64,000 bases of DNA. Source: Maylandia zebra. Its lineage: Eukaryota > Chordata > Actinopteri > Cichliformes > Cichlidae. The position numbers were made by a program, and so were the translations under genes. The notes under the pieces are model-generated. The model saw only the letters and a program-made list of their open reading frames with translations, was not told where the DNA came from and made no database searches. Location: assembly GCF_041146795.1 (NCBI RefSeq), contig NC_135182.1, positions 4,634,509 through 4,698,508 on the forward strand, read 5' to 3'. Shown here in pieces: positions 23,096 to 35,843 of the stretch; the first letter of the stretch is position 1; each line of letters starts with the position of its first letter.

Positions 23096-24058
23096 TCAAT
23101 ACTTTGTAGAACCACCTTTTGCTGCAATTCCAGCTGCCAGTCTTTTAGGGTCTGTCTCTACCAGCTTTGCACATCTACAGACTGAAATCTTTGCCCATTC
23201 TTCTTTGCAAAACAGCTCCAGCTCAGTCAGATTAGATGGACAGTGTCTGTGAACAGCAGTTTTCAGATCTTGCCACAGATTCTCGATTGGATTTAGATCT
23301 GGACTTTGACTGGGCCATTCTAGCACATGTTTTGTTTTAAACCGTTCCATTGTTGCCCTGGCTTTATGTTTAGGGTCGTTGTCCTGCTGGAAGGTGAACC
23401 TCCGCCCCAGTCTCAAGTCTTTTGCAGACTCCAAGAGGTTTTCTTCCAAGATTGCCCTGTATTTGGCTCCATCCATCATCCCATCAACTCTGACCAGCTT
23501 CCCTGTCCCTGCTGAAGAGAAGCACCCCCAGAGCATGATGCTGCCACCACCATATTTGACAGTGGGGATGGTGTGTTCAGAGTGATGTGCAGTGTTAGTT
23601 TTCCGCCACACACAGAGTTTTGCATTTTGGCCAAAAAGTTCCATGTTGGTCTCATCTGACCAGAGCACCTTCTTCCACGTTTGCTGTGTCCCCCACATGG
23701 CTTGTGGCAAACTGCAAACGGGACTTCTTATGGTTATCTGTTAACAACGGCTTTCTTCTTGCCACTCTTCCTAAAAGGCCAACTTTGTGCAGTGCACGAC
23801 TAATAGTTGTCCTATGGACAGATTCCCCACCTGAGCTGTAGATCTCTGCAGCTCGTCCAGAGTCACCATGGGCCTCTGGGCTGCATTTCTGATCAGCGCT
23901 CTCCTTGTTCGGCCTGTGAGTTTAGGTGGACGGCCTTGTATTGGTAGGTTTATAGCTGTTCCATACTCCTTCCATTTCTGAATGATCACTTGAACAGTGC
24001 TCTGTGGGATGTTCAAGGCTTGGGAAATCTTTTTGTAGACAACCTCTGAGGCCGTCAC
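23096..24058 (-). pseudogene. Tc1-like transposase, frameshifted
   Basis: The N-terminal 95 codons (24058-23771) hold the helix-turn-helix part (ISQALNIPQSTVQVIIQKWK, GRPPKLTGR). The C-terminal 204 codons (23710-23096) hold the DDE domain with WSDETNMELFG, QQDNDPKHKA and [11 protein letters not shown], ending AAKGGSTKY. The linking segment is still readable in another frame (about 23700-23780, RRKPLLTDNHKKSRLQFA), so at least two frameshifts disable the gene. Unlike the copy at 9253-10275, all three catalytic residues remain. Confidence 0.9.
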
Positions 24059-24134
24059 AGAGCAGCTGTATTTGTACTGACATTAGATCACACACAGGTG
24101 CACTCTATTTAGTCATTAGCACTCATCAGGCAAT

Positions 24135-24375
24135 GTCTATGGCAGGTGGGCAACTCCAGGCCTTGAGGGCCGGTGTCCCTGCATGTTTTAGATGTGTCCT
24201 TGAACCAACACAGCTGATTTAAATGGCTAAATTAGGTCCTCAACATGTCCTGATGTTCTCCAGAGGCCTGGTAACGAACTAATCATGTGATTCAGGTGTG
24301 TTGACCCAAGGTGAGATCTAAAACCTGCAGGACAGCGGCCCTCGGGGCCTGGAATTGCCCACCCCTGGTCTATGG
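24135..24375. mobile_element. Non-autonomous hAT, 225 bp, nested inside the Tc1 element
   Basis: Element 24143-24367 begins CAGGTGGGCAACTCCAGG and ends CCTGGAATTGCCCACCCCTG, imperfect terminal inverted repeats. A perfect 8-bp TSD GTCTATGG flanks it (24135-24142, 24368-24375). A truncated relative in the opposite sense lies at 52535-52690. Confidence 0.92.
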
Positions 24376-24921
24376 GCAACTGACTGCACTCAGACCAAAG
24401 GGGGCTGAATAATTACCACACCCCACTTTTCAGTTATTTATTTGTAAAAAAAATGTTTGGAATCATGTATGATTTTGTTTCCACTTCTCACGTGTACACC
24501 AGTTTGTGTTGGTCTTTCATGTGGAATTCCAATAAAACTGATTCATGTTTGTGGCTGTAATGTGACAAAATGTGGAAAAGTTCAAGGGGGCCGAATACTT
24601 TTGCAAGCGACTGTATATTAACTCATATCATGGGAATCACTGTTCCTTCAGATCCTGAACTGAGTTTACTAGGAAATGTGACAAAGGTCAGTGGATCTGT
24701 AAGCAAACACCAAGCAAAGTTAATAGAAGTCTATTTATAGCAGATGGACCTCAGAAAAAAACAGATCTGATGTATTTTTGAACATCTTGCAGCTCTAGTA
24801 CACAGGTGCAATATTATCTGAGATTTCCAGCTATGTTACCTGACATGTGGTAATTGCTTTTTTGTTGTTTTATTGATGTGTCTGCATTGTTTTAATTTTG
24901 CTTAATCTTTTGTTTCATTTT

Positions 24922-24926
<5 letters not shown>

Positions 24927-25002
<76 letters not shown>
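24927..25002. repeat. (TG)38 microsatellite
   Basis: Uninterrupted TG dinucleotide tract of 76 bp; can form Z-DNA and is likely length-polymorphic. Confidence 0.97.
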
Positions 25003-25003
<1 letters not shown>

Positions 25004-25009
25004 CCAGAT

Positions 25010-25215
25010 AGCAAGGAGACATTGAAACAATGTTTAGTCAATATCAGGTCATTCTATTGAATCAATGTTGAAATCTGATGGTGACATCACTCTTGCACCC
25101 TTTTTTAATGTGGAAACAACGTCAGATTCTGATATTGAATCACTGTTGAATTCTGATGTTGATTTTCCATCGCTTTTGCACCCTTGGTTACTATTGAAAC
25201 AACAATAAAGTCATG
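25010..25215. repeat. Degenerate tandem repeat, about 80-bp unit
   Basis: Roughly two and a half imperfect units, each with TTGAAACAA..., TCAGATTCTGATATTGAATCA-like and CTTTTGCACCCTTG-like blocks (CTTGCACCC near 25093 and TTTGCACCC near 25174). No coding sense. Confidence 0.6.
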
Positions 25216-25389
25216 ATTAAAAACCAGTACTTAACAGGTATTTGTAAAAAAAAAAACGTTGCAAATTACCAGCAATGCTTAAGACAATTGTGTATGATTC
25301 ACAAATATATGCATATATGCATTTTGTTTAAATAGTGTTAAAATAAAATAAAATAGTGAAAAAGGGATAAATAAGCTTTGGTTTTTGTG

Positions 25390-25424
<35 letters not shown>

Positions 25425-25999
25425 TTCATTAGTTTGAACAAAACAGGTGGTTCTTCTAACTTTAAAATGTAAAGTTTAAAAATGTTTTGTCACACTTTTT
25501 ATAATAATTGTAAAGCATTTAAGTCAAAATAACTATAAGTTGAAAAACACAGACTAGGCTTCTCTATACTTCCACTGATCACTGATGATGGAGGCGCTGG
25601 GTTAAACATTATGACTTTGTTACCAAGTAGAACTCAAACATCCCTAAACATTAAAAGTAGTGAATAAACTTGAATGGCATTTTTGAGGTTTACATACACT
25701 CAGCACACTGTGGGTAACAACAACATTCTCTAAACGTTTGCAAACTTTTCAAAAGTTTGAAAAACAGAAATCAATAATCTTCGCCTTTGCTAGGCAGTCT
25801 TGCTTCAATAAGTTATTTTGTAACTTTTTTGTTGATTTTTTTTAAACACATTTTTAGCGCCGTGCTCATGTTTGGTTTTATACAGAAGGCTATATGCGCC
25901 CAAATAATGCAACAATAAAAACATATAGGCATGAGCCTGACTAACCAGTTATTATTATTAATAACTCCGAACTAATTATTGTTACGGTTATTATAATAA

Positions 26000-26002
<3 letters not shown>

Positions 26003-26056
<54 letters not shown>
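26003..26056. repeat. (ATT)n microsatellite
   Basis: About 18 ATT units, preceded by an imperfect ATT/ATA stretch from 25950. Confidence 0.95.
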
Positions 26057-26277
26057 GGTTTTCCTGTTGCAATATTTTCAATTTGTGCCAAGTCAAATAC
26101 TTTTAATTTATAAAGGCCATTTGAAAACGTGTAGAGTTGACTCACAGTGGTTCCAGAAGAGGCAGGTGACTCGGAAGTACGAAGAAAACGTAGTAATAAT
26201 TAAAAACAGGAGGAAGAGGGCAATGTTGGGGCGGTTATCTGTCTTTCTTAGGTTCCTTAGGTAACACTGTAGCTAAC

Positions 26278-26279
26278 AG

Positions 26280-26310
<31 letters not shown>

Positions 26311-26311
26311 A
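26278..26311. repeat. (ACA)n microsatellite
   Basis: Eleven CAA/ACA units, within 700 bp of the CYP27A start codon. Confidence 0.95.
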
Positions 26312-26864
26312 AGCTGGTACGTCTGGGTGGGCAAAACTCTGCCGTCTGATCCGACCCACCCTCACCGGATCCACCAATCCCCGCAAGGCTGTACCTCCAG
26401 CCGCTGTCCTCCGGTAGTTTCAGGCTATAATGAAATTTTATTCAAACTGCATTCACGCCTACGAAACGGGCGTTTACGCAACAGTGTTTGACGGTAATTT
26501 CCCACAAATAAATATAGGAGTGTGTTTTATATAGCCACGGGTAAGGAAGAGTAAGGAAGCAGACGTGTTTCCACCCCCAACATCCTTTAAAGGAAAACGG
26601 AAAACCGGGGCTTTGGCTCAACTCCACATTAACCTTGTTTGTATAGGTTGTGAATTATGAATGTGTTTGACTAATTTATCTTCACCAGAGCTTTATATGT
26701 ATATGAATAATATTTGTTCCTCTGCGTTTGCGCAGGTTACAGCGTCCTGTAGGTTCACTTGCTGACGTTTATGATAATGTCAAAGTCCACAGTTGTTGGT
26801 AGGAGGCTGGTACACGGGCATCGGGTTTGCTGTTTCACAAACAAAGAGGCATTATTTCACCGCT

Positions 26865-26900
26865 CTCTCTCTCTCTCATACACACACACACACACACACA
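26865..26900. repeat. (CT)n(CA)n microsatellite in the CYP27A 5' region
   Basis: Short CT run, then ATACACACA repeats, 90-120 bp upstream of the chosen start codon, probably within the 5' UTR or core promoter. Confidence 0.85.
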
Positions 26901-26988
26901 TAGACATATACAGGCACAGGCACCGGGGCTGATTCACTTGTTTAGCCTCCTGTCACGGCACAAAGAAGGGACCGATAAGACGCACTGC

Positions 26989-29900
26989 ATGGTTAAAATG
27001 CTCGGGAGATCTCTGATGAACGTCGGACTGCGCGTGAAGTGTCAGCAGCTTAAAGGGATCCAGAGAGTGACAGCGGGACTAAACCCTGCCAACTATGGGG
27101 ACACCCTCCGCCGCGAGGCAGCCTCCACCAGCACCGTCATGGGTGTCAACAAAATGAAAACTATGGATGATTTAGGCGGACCGAGTTTCATGACTACCTT
27201 GTATTGGCTTTTTATAAAGGGATATTTCCAAACGACGCAACAAATGCAAGTAAGTTGGAAAAGAAGGTGAAAACAGAGTTTTCCTTCTGGACTAAGGGTT
27301 CAGTCCGCGCCCTTGAACTACAGTGCACCATCCCCTGGAGCTGCTAGAGCGATCAGTGTATCCTGATGACCCCACTGTGGTATTTATTCACGCACAGTTT
27401 GGGGTTTAGAATTGAATCTTGGTTTAATAAGCGCTTAATAACAACGATTAAAATCATCTTTAACAAATCCTGTAATACAAATAAATGAATAAAAAGAAAT
27501 CTATATTAGTTTTCCTTTGAGAGACAGTCACAGTCTTAGGAGAGTTTTCCACAGTAGAGGATAAGTAAGAGATATTTTTTTATAATGAGGATACTCTAAG
27601 CAAAGATAAGTATGCACTGATATGTCATGATATTTTCTAATTCCAACAGGAAACTGTTGGTCTCCTTAAACATCATTTACCTCCTGATAACTCTGAACAT
27701 GCAACTAACCTATTAACTCCCATTATTTGCTCAAAGATCGAGCACAGCAAGATATACGGCCCCCTGTGGAAGTCCAAATACGGCCCTTTGGTCGTGGTGA
27801 ATGTGGCCAGTGCCGACCTGATAGAACAGGTGCTGAGGCAGGAGGGTAAACACCCAATCCGGACAGACATGCCCCACTGGAGGAACTACAGAGAGCTCAG
27901 GAACCAGGCCCATGGACCCCTGACTGAGTGAGTGAAACCATCACAGATCCACCACATCTGTGTCCTGAATCCACACTGCACTGTAACTCTGAGCAGGCTG
28001 ACAGCATGTTGTTTGTTTTGTTTCCGCTGATGAAATCTGTCTGATTAAGCTGCAATAACATGTGATGTAGCAACTGCAGATCATTTCTTTTCTACAAACA
28101 AACAAACACGATACATTGATTTTTTTGTTGTGTCAGTTGCTGTGCGAAAAAACTTTGTCCAGTGCCAAACTTTGCTAGGTGTTCAGGTTCTTTAAGATGG
28201 GAGCAAATACGTGGACTTTGAATGCAATGTTATGAACAAAAAAGAAAAAAAATCCATAATATAATCCAGTCAATATAAAATATGTAGGTATATATATATA
28301 TATATAGATATATATATATAGATGTAGATAGATAGATATAGGTGTATATAGGAGTGCAATGCCTTTAAAAGTATGGATTGACAATTTTTGATATGTGACC
28401 TAAGACAGAGGTTACTGTTACTGTTCTTCCTCTTCATAGAGGTTGTGGTTGTTGATTACGCACCTCTCTCCTCTTGATTTTGCCTTGAAACAGTTCTAAC
28501 AAATTGGAAACTATAATTTAACATAATTTAATCTCACCTCGTTTCAGTTCATACCTTCTGTATGAAATTACTTTGTGGTTAGTATTTGTGATGCATACTT
28601 GTTGCTGACAGGGAACATTGGCAGCGTGCAGGGATTCAGTCCAGGCCTGCAGCTCAGGTTTTTTTTTTTTTGGTTTTTTTTAGTGTTAGAGACTGAGACC
28701 AATATAGACTTCGTCAGTTTCATATAAAATCTAAAGTATTGAAAGGAAGGGCCTGTGGACCACAATGTTCTTGCAGAATAACAGACACTTTCTCAGCTCC
28801 TCATTTATTCTTGTCCGACTTGTTTTAGCAGCACTTATCAGTGTTGAAAGTTAAGACCCTGGAGCAGTACTAACAGGCTTTCAGACACTATTAGACAACC
28901 CGGAACTACTCAGGGTACACTCGTTCATGTGCATTTGGATATGTTTAAAGATCTCAAACACCCACTTGTGTTTCCAGAGATTTGCCCATCTGCTATGGAT
29001 ATTTCATTTTGAACAGTTTGAAGCACTTTGGAAACAATAACACTTGTTATTAGTATTAATTCCTTGTTGACTTTGGTCTTTGGATGGGATTTGTTGATAA
29101 AGAAGGGAAATATGTAGACTCTTACTAGCCTTGCCTGTAAAGTGAGTCCATTTAAATGTAAGCAAGAATAAGCCAAATACAAATCTATACTTATAGATTG
29201 ATATTATCATAAAATTATTTTTCAAAGAAGTAATTTTCAATGACTTGCTCTCTGGAGCCTGATTCCCTTGTTTTTAATTTGGTTTTTAGGATGGGGGCCA
29301 AATGGCAGCGGATTCGCAGCATCTTGAATCCACGAATGCTGAAACCCAAGCACGTCTCCTCCTATGCCAACACCATCAATGAGGTGGTGACAGATTTTAT
29401 CTGCAGAGTGAACTGGCTGAGGGAGACCAGTGGACAGGGAGTCGTGGTCAATGACCTGACTGCAGAGCTCTACAAATTTGCTTTTGAAGGTTAGCAGAAA
29501 ACAAAACAAATAAATGAAATGTTGTTAATTAATCAGCTTTAGAAACTCATGCAGTCCATCTCATTTAGATGCTTGGAAACAAGAAGAAAACAGAGGAATA
29601 TGCTGTGTAATTGTTCTTGTCCTTGATTTTTTCAAACCTGCAGACCTCATTTTCTGTGTGTCATTCAGTAAGCCAACAGCTGCTTTTTCTTTTGGCCTTG
29701 ACCGCTGATTAGACACGATAATGTGGTCATATAATGCGACACGGTCACTTTGACTGCGATTGTTTTTAAGTGTTACAGTCCGGTCTCAATCATAAATCTA
29801 AAATCCGACAGCAGCACCGTCCAAATGAAATCCATCTTCCAAGATGACACGTTCCTGCTTAGAATGTTGGTGGTGTTAAATTGATCTTATGCTAGCAGAT

Positions 29901-32900
29901 CTTTACACTAAGGTACACTGGCTGCTGGCTGTAGCCTCATAAACAGAATGTGATTTCTTCCATTTCACAGCACATTACATTTAAAGGTGCGCTATGTGAA
30001 GCTTGCGTCACATGAACTGACCACATATAAAAGATCGCAGTAGCATCTCGGTGACAAAAGCGAAGGGTGGTTTCCCTCAGATGTCTCGTCTGTGACCTCA
30101 GTAAACAATGAGGTCACAGGTCGTTGGCTCCGTGTCAGGTCTAGTGAAGTGGAAAAATTCAACCGGAGTCCAAGAATAAACACAGGGAAATACTAGAGAT
30201 GCATCACAAGCTCTAAACAAAATGACTTAAGGATAACATACATAAGGAACAAAGACAACCTGAGGGAATAAATACAACAGAGGTGAAAACACAATCAGCA
30301 AACTAAGAATCAAGTGGCAGGTCCAAGAAATGAGCGCTCACACTCAGTTTTACTGAATACAGCCGAGTTTAATTATGCTTGCCATCAGAGTCAGAAAGGA
30401 GGCTAAAGCAGGGTTTGCTTTGCTGAGTGACTGACGAGTGGCTAATGGTCAATGGGCCTCATTCACAAATATTAGCGTGGAAACATTTTTAATTGGTGCA
30501 AAAAATGAGTTTTGCATGCAAATTTACTGTAGCATTTATAAAATACGAGTATCAGTCTATTTTGTTCTCACCACCGTGCATATGCTAGTAAATCAGAATC
30601 ATTCGGGACCAGCTCACAATATCCATACACGGAGATGATTTATCTGAATTTCAGCAGTGGGATAACATCTCCACACCCCTTCTGGTTGTCTGTCTATACA
30701 TGACCACCCCCGGCACTACAAGTTGTTTGTACCTGTTTTCGTGCCCCACCCTCCCTCCCTTTTAAATCCATTCACCATTCATTAGTACGTGGGGATCTGC
30801 CCGGCCCAGGAGCCTCGGCCAGTCCCCTCTGAGACCTTCCCCACACTGCAGCCTCAATTCATACTCAAGCCATCTGCCATTATCTGCTAGAAATGCAGTC
30901 AAACCTAAAATGAGGATGTGGTCCAAGCTAGTGAATTGCATTTTATCAGTGCCTCCAGTAATCTATATAAAGAAACACATTTGCTGCCAGGTGAAGTAGA
31001 AAACGTGGTGACTGAGATGAGGTGGAAGCCAGATAAGGTGCAGCTTTCTAAAGTGTTTCCACAGGAGTGACCATCTTTCAGTCATTTCAGCTGAGACAAG
31101 AAAAATGTGGAATCAAAGTTGATATGAAAAGATTGGCAAACAACAAGAAAGGAAGGAAGAAAACAGGTGGAGGACAAGGATCATGTGACCTGTCAGCCCC
31201 AGATGAGAGAACAATAAAAGCCAGATTATCCAGCATTCATGGGATAGTGCCAAAAACCTATTCAGCAATGACAGAAGTCATTTGTAATGAAAGATAAGAA
31301 CATTTAAGATACAATAAGATGAGATAAGGGACAGTGGAATATGTTTAAATGGAAAAAGGTTAAATATATAAATGTTTTCTTTATATTTATTTATTTTTAT
31401 TGCATTTCTGAGCGTTTACCATATTGTGAAAACTGTAAATAATGACCAAAATTTGATAGCAGAATAATATTAATAATTAGTAGCAGCAGCAGCAGCAGTA
31501 GTAGCAGTAGTAGTGTTAATTGTAAATACTTGTGTTTATATTCCTAAGTAAGCCAGGCTGTCGTTTGTTTGTATGCATGGTCAGAGGGACTGTACAGAAA
31601 AATTCAGGTATGAAATATGAACAAATCTGTGTGCGAAACATTTATACACACAATTAATGTGCAGACATGCGCGTATGCATCAGGAAATGAGGCTCAAATA
31701 AGTTCATCAGTCTATCAGGTTTATCATGTTTTTTCTTTTAACTAAATAAAAAGCTGGTGAAAAGTATGTGTAAGAAAACAAATAGAAAAACCACAAACAA
31801 AACAAAATTTTTTCCAAGGAAAGCAAATAATGAATGACAAGATGCCGAGATCAGCAGCTCCAAAGGTCACAGAACAGGGATCAGCGAGAGCGACCCTGGA
31901 CACATTTCAGTGGTCTGTGCTGTTTGCAGGAAGGTTTTTCTATTGTATGCATGTGCTGTCAAATTGATGTTGTTTTGTCAAGTTGCACTGAGCTCTTCTG
32001 ACAAACTATCGTTTTGTTTTTAAACACAGGAATATGCTCAGTGCTTTTTGAAACCCGTATGGGCTGCATGAGTGAGGTGATCCCCGAGAAAACCCAAAAG
32101 TTCATTGTCTCCGTGGGGGAAATGTTCCATCTCTCCCAAGTCGTCATCCTCTTCCCACAGTTCCTCTGGCCCTACCTGCAGTCCTGGAAAAGGTTTGTCG
32201 CAGCCTGGGATCATCTCTTCAAAGTTGGTGAGCAACATTAATTTTTAACGAGTAAATAAAAGTGTGGTGTGTTGGTAAATTCACTGCTGAATATTTATCC
32301 GCTTTCTGCCATTATGTGATTTCTAAAACCACTTTGAAACATGTTTTCTGTTTTAGTGCAAAAAAACCAAACACCTTTCAGGCTTTTCGTTAAATATTCA
32401 CGATTTAAAATTGAAAAGACTTTTCTAGTTGTCAGAAATCTGTAGGATTTAATTCATGGAAACATTACCTACTCCCGATTCCATACTGGTTGTGGATCAC
32501 CAAGGTTAGTTCAGTTCAGGGTTCATGGACATTTTCAAGTAGCACTATCAGCTAATTTCAAGGTCAGCACACACAACACACACAAAGAGACAAAGTCCAC
32601 CCTACATGTGGCTTTTCACACAATCAGTGTGCTAACAAGATCCCTAACTGTGTCTCTCTTTCCCCATCTAGTGGGCAAACATGTCTTCTCACAGTCTTTT
32701 TCTTTTAATTTCACATGAGATAAGATGATGTTGTCTCTCGTAGCTGAAGAACTGGTGAATAAGAAAATTGAGGAGATCCAGGAGAATGTCCACCTGGACA
32801 AAGACGTGGAGGGAGCGTATCTCACACACCTCCTGCTCAGTGAACAGATGAACAGCACAGAGATCCTGGGCAGCATCACTGAACTCCTCCTGGCAGGAGT

Positions 32901-35843
32901 AGACACAGTGAGTACTAACTACACCGCTCCGTCATTCCCAATTCCCAAAATAAATTTGTTTGCATTAAAGTGTCTCCCATTATTCGTTTAGGCTTCCAGG
33001 TTTCCATCTTCCCAGAGCCACTTAATAAGAAACAAAAAAAAATGTTAGTTTTCCTTTATATAAAAACAACCCACTGCCACTCACCCTAGATAGAGACGCA
33101 GTTATTGGGAAACAGTTTTACTTCTTCTATTCTACTTCTAATTTCTGTTTCTACTATTGCTGACAGTGGAGCTGCTAACATGTTGGTTAATTTAAGTTTT
33201 TTTTTCTCTCTTTTCAGTTCCACCTTTTTTCTTTTTGCTTTTGTTTGTTCCTCTTTACTAAACACTTCTTTCACATTAACTCTGTTCTACAAGGTGCACG
33301 AGTGCACAGGGAAGGTAGGGGAGGGGCCAGCGATGTGACCAGAATTGATTGGGCATTGTATTGTCAGTAATGAAAATGAACAAATAGGCTGCTGTGCACA
33401 ATGCACGGTGCACAGCAGCCCTTCAAGCCAGCCTGTATAGTTATATTGACAAAGAAAAAGAAAACTATACTGACCTAATTGTGGCGGCCCATCAGGCAGA
33501 TTACCAGTCCAACTTTGGAGTATAGCTCTCAGCTACAAGTTAAGAGATAATTTTTGAACATATTAAAAGTCTTCTTAAAGTCAAAGAATGCATATAAAAA
33601 CAAGAAGTTGAAGTTGACTTAGAAAACCAGTTGTGCTTTTCCACACGGAGGCTGATTTTCTCTAAATAGACTCTACTATATAGAATGATGCCTTAATTCA
33701 GCATACAGTTTATAGACTACTCACTGGGCTGATTCCTCTGTAACTACTGCTTTTGCCACACACTGTGCAATGCTGTCATGTCAATCTGTCTTGTCTACGG
33801 ATTTACTCAAAGCAGCATTTCATCCACTTAAATATGAAATAGCTTTGTCCTGGATTGGAAATCTTCAGTAATATAAATGAGGTGTTCTTGTCTCAGATGC
33901 TGCAGATGAGTAATCGTCATGTAAAAACATGAAAGGTATGCCATTCCTTAATCAATGCAGTGAAGTTTTCTGGAAGATATTTCTCAACCCAAAGATCAAC
34001 CTCCCTGAAAGTCAAACACAAATGGAACATGTCGAAACATTACATAAAACAGAACATTACACTCTGTGTTTCTCTGATTTGCAGACCTCCAACACTATCT
34101 CCTGGTCTCTGTACCATTTGGCGAGGGAGCCCGAGATCCAAGAACAGCTGTACCAGGAAGTGATAAGCGTTTGCCCTGGGGACAAGGTGCCAAACAGTGA
34201 TGACATAGCTCAGATGCCGTACCTGAAGGCCATCATCAGAGAGACACTGCGGTAGGAGGGGAATCTTTTTATTAATAAGATAATAACTAAGGTGAAATGA
34301 AACACTTATCTGCTCCTAAACATGGAAGTTAAAGAAATAAAACCACTTAAAAGAATACTTCACCATTTATAGACTTACATGTTTGTAAGGGGTGAGATAG
34401 CAAAGAGTTGCATTTACTGAACAAATGGAAACTGTGTTGATGCCTTTCTGCGTTTTGTGGTCGCCAGCCTGTATCCAGTTGTGCCAGGAAACGCCCGCGT
34501 CACTGTTGAAAATGAGATTGTGGTGGGGAATCATCTCTTCCCAAAAAAGGTAAGATGCACGTTAAGCACACCTGGCCTCTTACTAGTAAATAAATGCAGT
34601 CTTGTCTATACAGCGCCATCTGAAATCAGTTGGGGTTGTTGGGGTTCAGTCATAGCACAATAGCAAACGTCATGGGTTTCCTCTCTTAGACGCTGTTCCA
34701 CCTGTGCCACTACGCCGTGTCCTATGATGAGAATATTTTCCCCAACCCTCACACCTTCCTGCCGGAGCGCTGGCTCCGAGGAGGGGAGGATAAGTCCAAG
34801 CAGCACCCGTTCGGGTCAGTACCATTTGGTTTTGGGATCCGGGCATGTCTAGGTCGGCGGGTGGCTGAACTTGAGATGTATCTCCTCCTCTCCAGGGTAA
34901 GAACATCTGTTCCTAATGCTAATGATGCTCCGTGCTTGCTTATAAAGAAGCAACTTTTGCCAACACAGCAGAGTACTTTGGCTTTGAGTTGAGCATGCAA
35001 AGCTACTGTGTCAAGTCTTGCCCAGGCAGCAGAGTGGATAGTGATAAAAGCTACTAGATTATACATCTAATCCAAAAACAGTTTGCATGTTTTGACAAAC
35101 TGTAACTTGCACTTTAAGTTCTTAAAATATAACTTTAAGTGCAAAATTGGAAAAGGTAATGGATAAGGTTTGGAAGGAGTGCTGTGAATTAATACTTTGC
35201 TTTATGTGAGTTGCTGAACAAGTTATTATAAAAACTCAACAGTAGCTTGATGCTTACAACTTTAAAGACTTAGAAGCTAAGGTCAGGTTATTATTCCACT
35301 GCATATTATGTTAAAGGATCCATACAACTTTATAACTCTAAGACTGCAAGACTGAAATATGCAAACAAACAGGGTCAAAACATTGTGCCGTTGCTTTTTT
35401 AAATTTCCTGGAAATCGGTTGTTCTTCAGCTTCATTCAGGGAGCAGTATTAACCTAAAGTAACTTCTCGGCCCATTCAAAGCTGTTTACTCTTTTGTCGG
35501 CCTGGGCATGCACATGAATACAAACCACTCATCAGGCTCTTTGACCTGAGTCATCCAAAATACACAGTAGTCAATTGGCAAGCAGCTGGTAATCAGTGAG
35601 TTTAAAATTTCTGCTCACATAAATAAATGTCAATTCCATGTTTTTCTTTTTAAAGAGTACTCTTTCTTTTTTGTGTGTTTGAAGTTGATAAAGCACTATG
35701 AGGTGAAGCCTGATCCTGCTGGAAAACCAGTGAAGCCAATCACCAGAACTCTGCTTTGCCCTGCTACACCAATCAACCTACAGTTTCTGGGCAGACAAGT
35801 TAAGCAGGCGGAGCCAAGAGCAAAGTTAGCGGGTTCTCCGTGA
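26989..35843 (+). CDS. cyp27a1: Mitochondrial cytochrome P450, CYP27A group (sterol 27-hydroxylase-like), 9 coding exons, 542 aa
   Basis: CYP27A enzymes hydroxylate the sterol side chain at C-27 (and vitamin D3) at the inner mitochondrial membrane, using adrenodoxin. Coding exons: 26989-27249, 27737-27927, 29290-29489, 32030-32227, 32744-32907, 34085-34251, 34468-34549, 34690-34896, 35685-35843; GT-AG throughout, 1629 nt including TGA. The first ~30 residues ([17 protein letters not shown]...) are basic and non-acidic, as in a mitochondrial presequence. Motifs: RQEGKHPIR near residue 115, I-helix AGVDTTSNT (334-342), ExxR as ETLR (391-394), FLPERW (444-449) and the haem loop [13 protein letters not shown] with Cys474. 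The [16 protein letters not shown] and HPFGSVPFG stretches resemble CYP27A1 more than CYP27B1 or CYP27C1. An in-frame ATG at 26827 was rejected because the added residues are low-complexity. The exact paralogue is uncertain, since fish have several cyp27a genes. Confidence 0.88.
28290..28345. repeat. (TA)n(GATA)n-like microsatellite, CYP27A intron 2
   Basis: TATATATA and TAGATAGATA units, interrupted. No other feature recognised in this 1.36-kb intron. Confidence 0.85.
30453..31697 (+). mobile_element. Probable non-autonomous PIF/Harbinger element, CYP27A intron 3
   Basis: Left end GGGCCTCATTCAC (30455) and right end GGAAATGAGGCTC (31684-31696) are imperfect inverted repeats of a type common in Harbinger elements. 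Inside, 31067-31297 has a 76-codon frame with [16 protein letters not shown] and [15 protein letters not shown], resembling the end of the Myb/SANT-like accessory protein of Harbinger transposons. No DDE nuclease remains. Boundaries and TSD are uncertain. Confidence 0.45.
33387..33420. repeat. Perfect 13-bp inverted repeat, CYP27A intron 5
   Basis: GGCTGCTGTGCAC (33387-33399) and its exact complement GTGCACAGCAGCC (33408-33420), separated by 8 nt. It can form a stable hairpin in DNA or RNA; no known function. The flanks do not extend the stem. Confidence 0.9.

Larger units (their letters stand above)
22877..24615 (-). mobile_element. Tc1-like transposon split by a nested hAT
   Basis: Element 22879-24613 starts CAGTCGCTTGCAAAAGTATT and ends in its complement, each side flanked by TA (22877-22878, 24614-24615). 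About 200 bp of inverted repeat is present on each side. Without the nested hAT and its extra target copy (24143-24375, 233 bp) the element is about 1502 bp. The transposase on the minus strand is broken by frameshifts. Confidence 0.92.

Noticed and set aside
26827..26988. Upstream in-frame ATG that would lengthen CYP27A by 54 residues
   Set aside because: The added residues come from a CT/CA microsatellite (repeated Thr-His) and would spoil the mitochondrial presequence that starts cleanly at 26989.
33387..33420. Hairpin considered as a microRNA precursor
   Set aside because: The stem is only 13 bp and the flanks do not extend pairing; a precursor needs about 22-30 paired bases.
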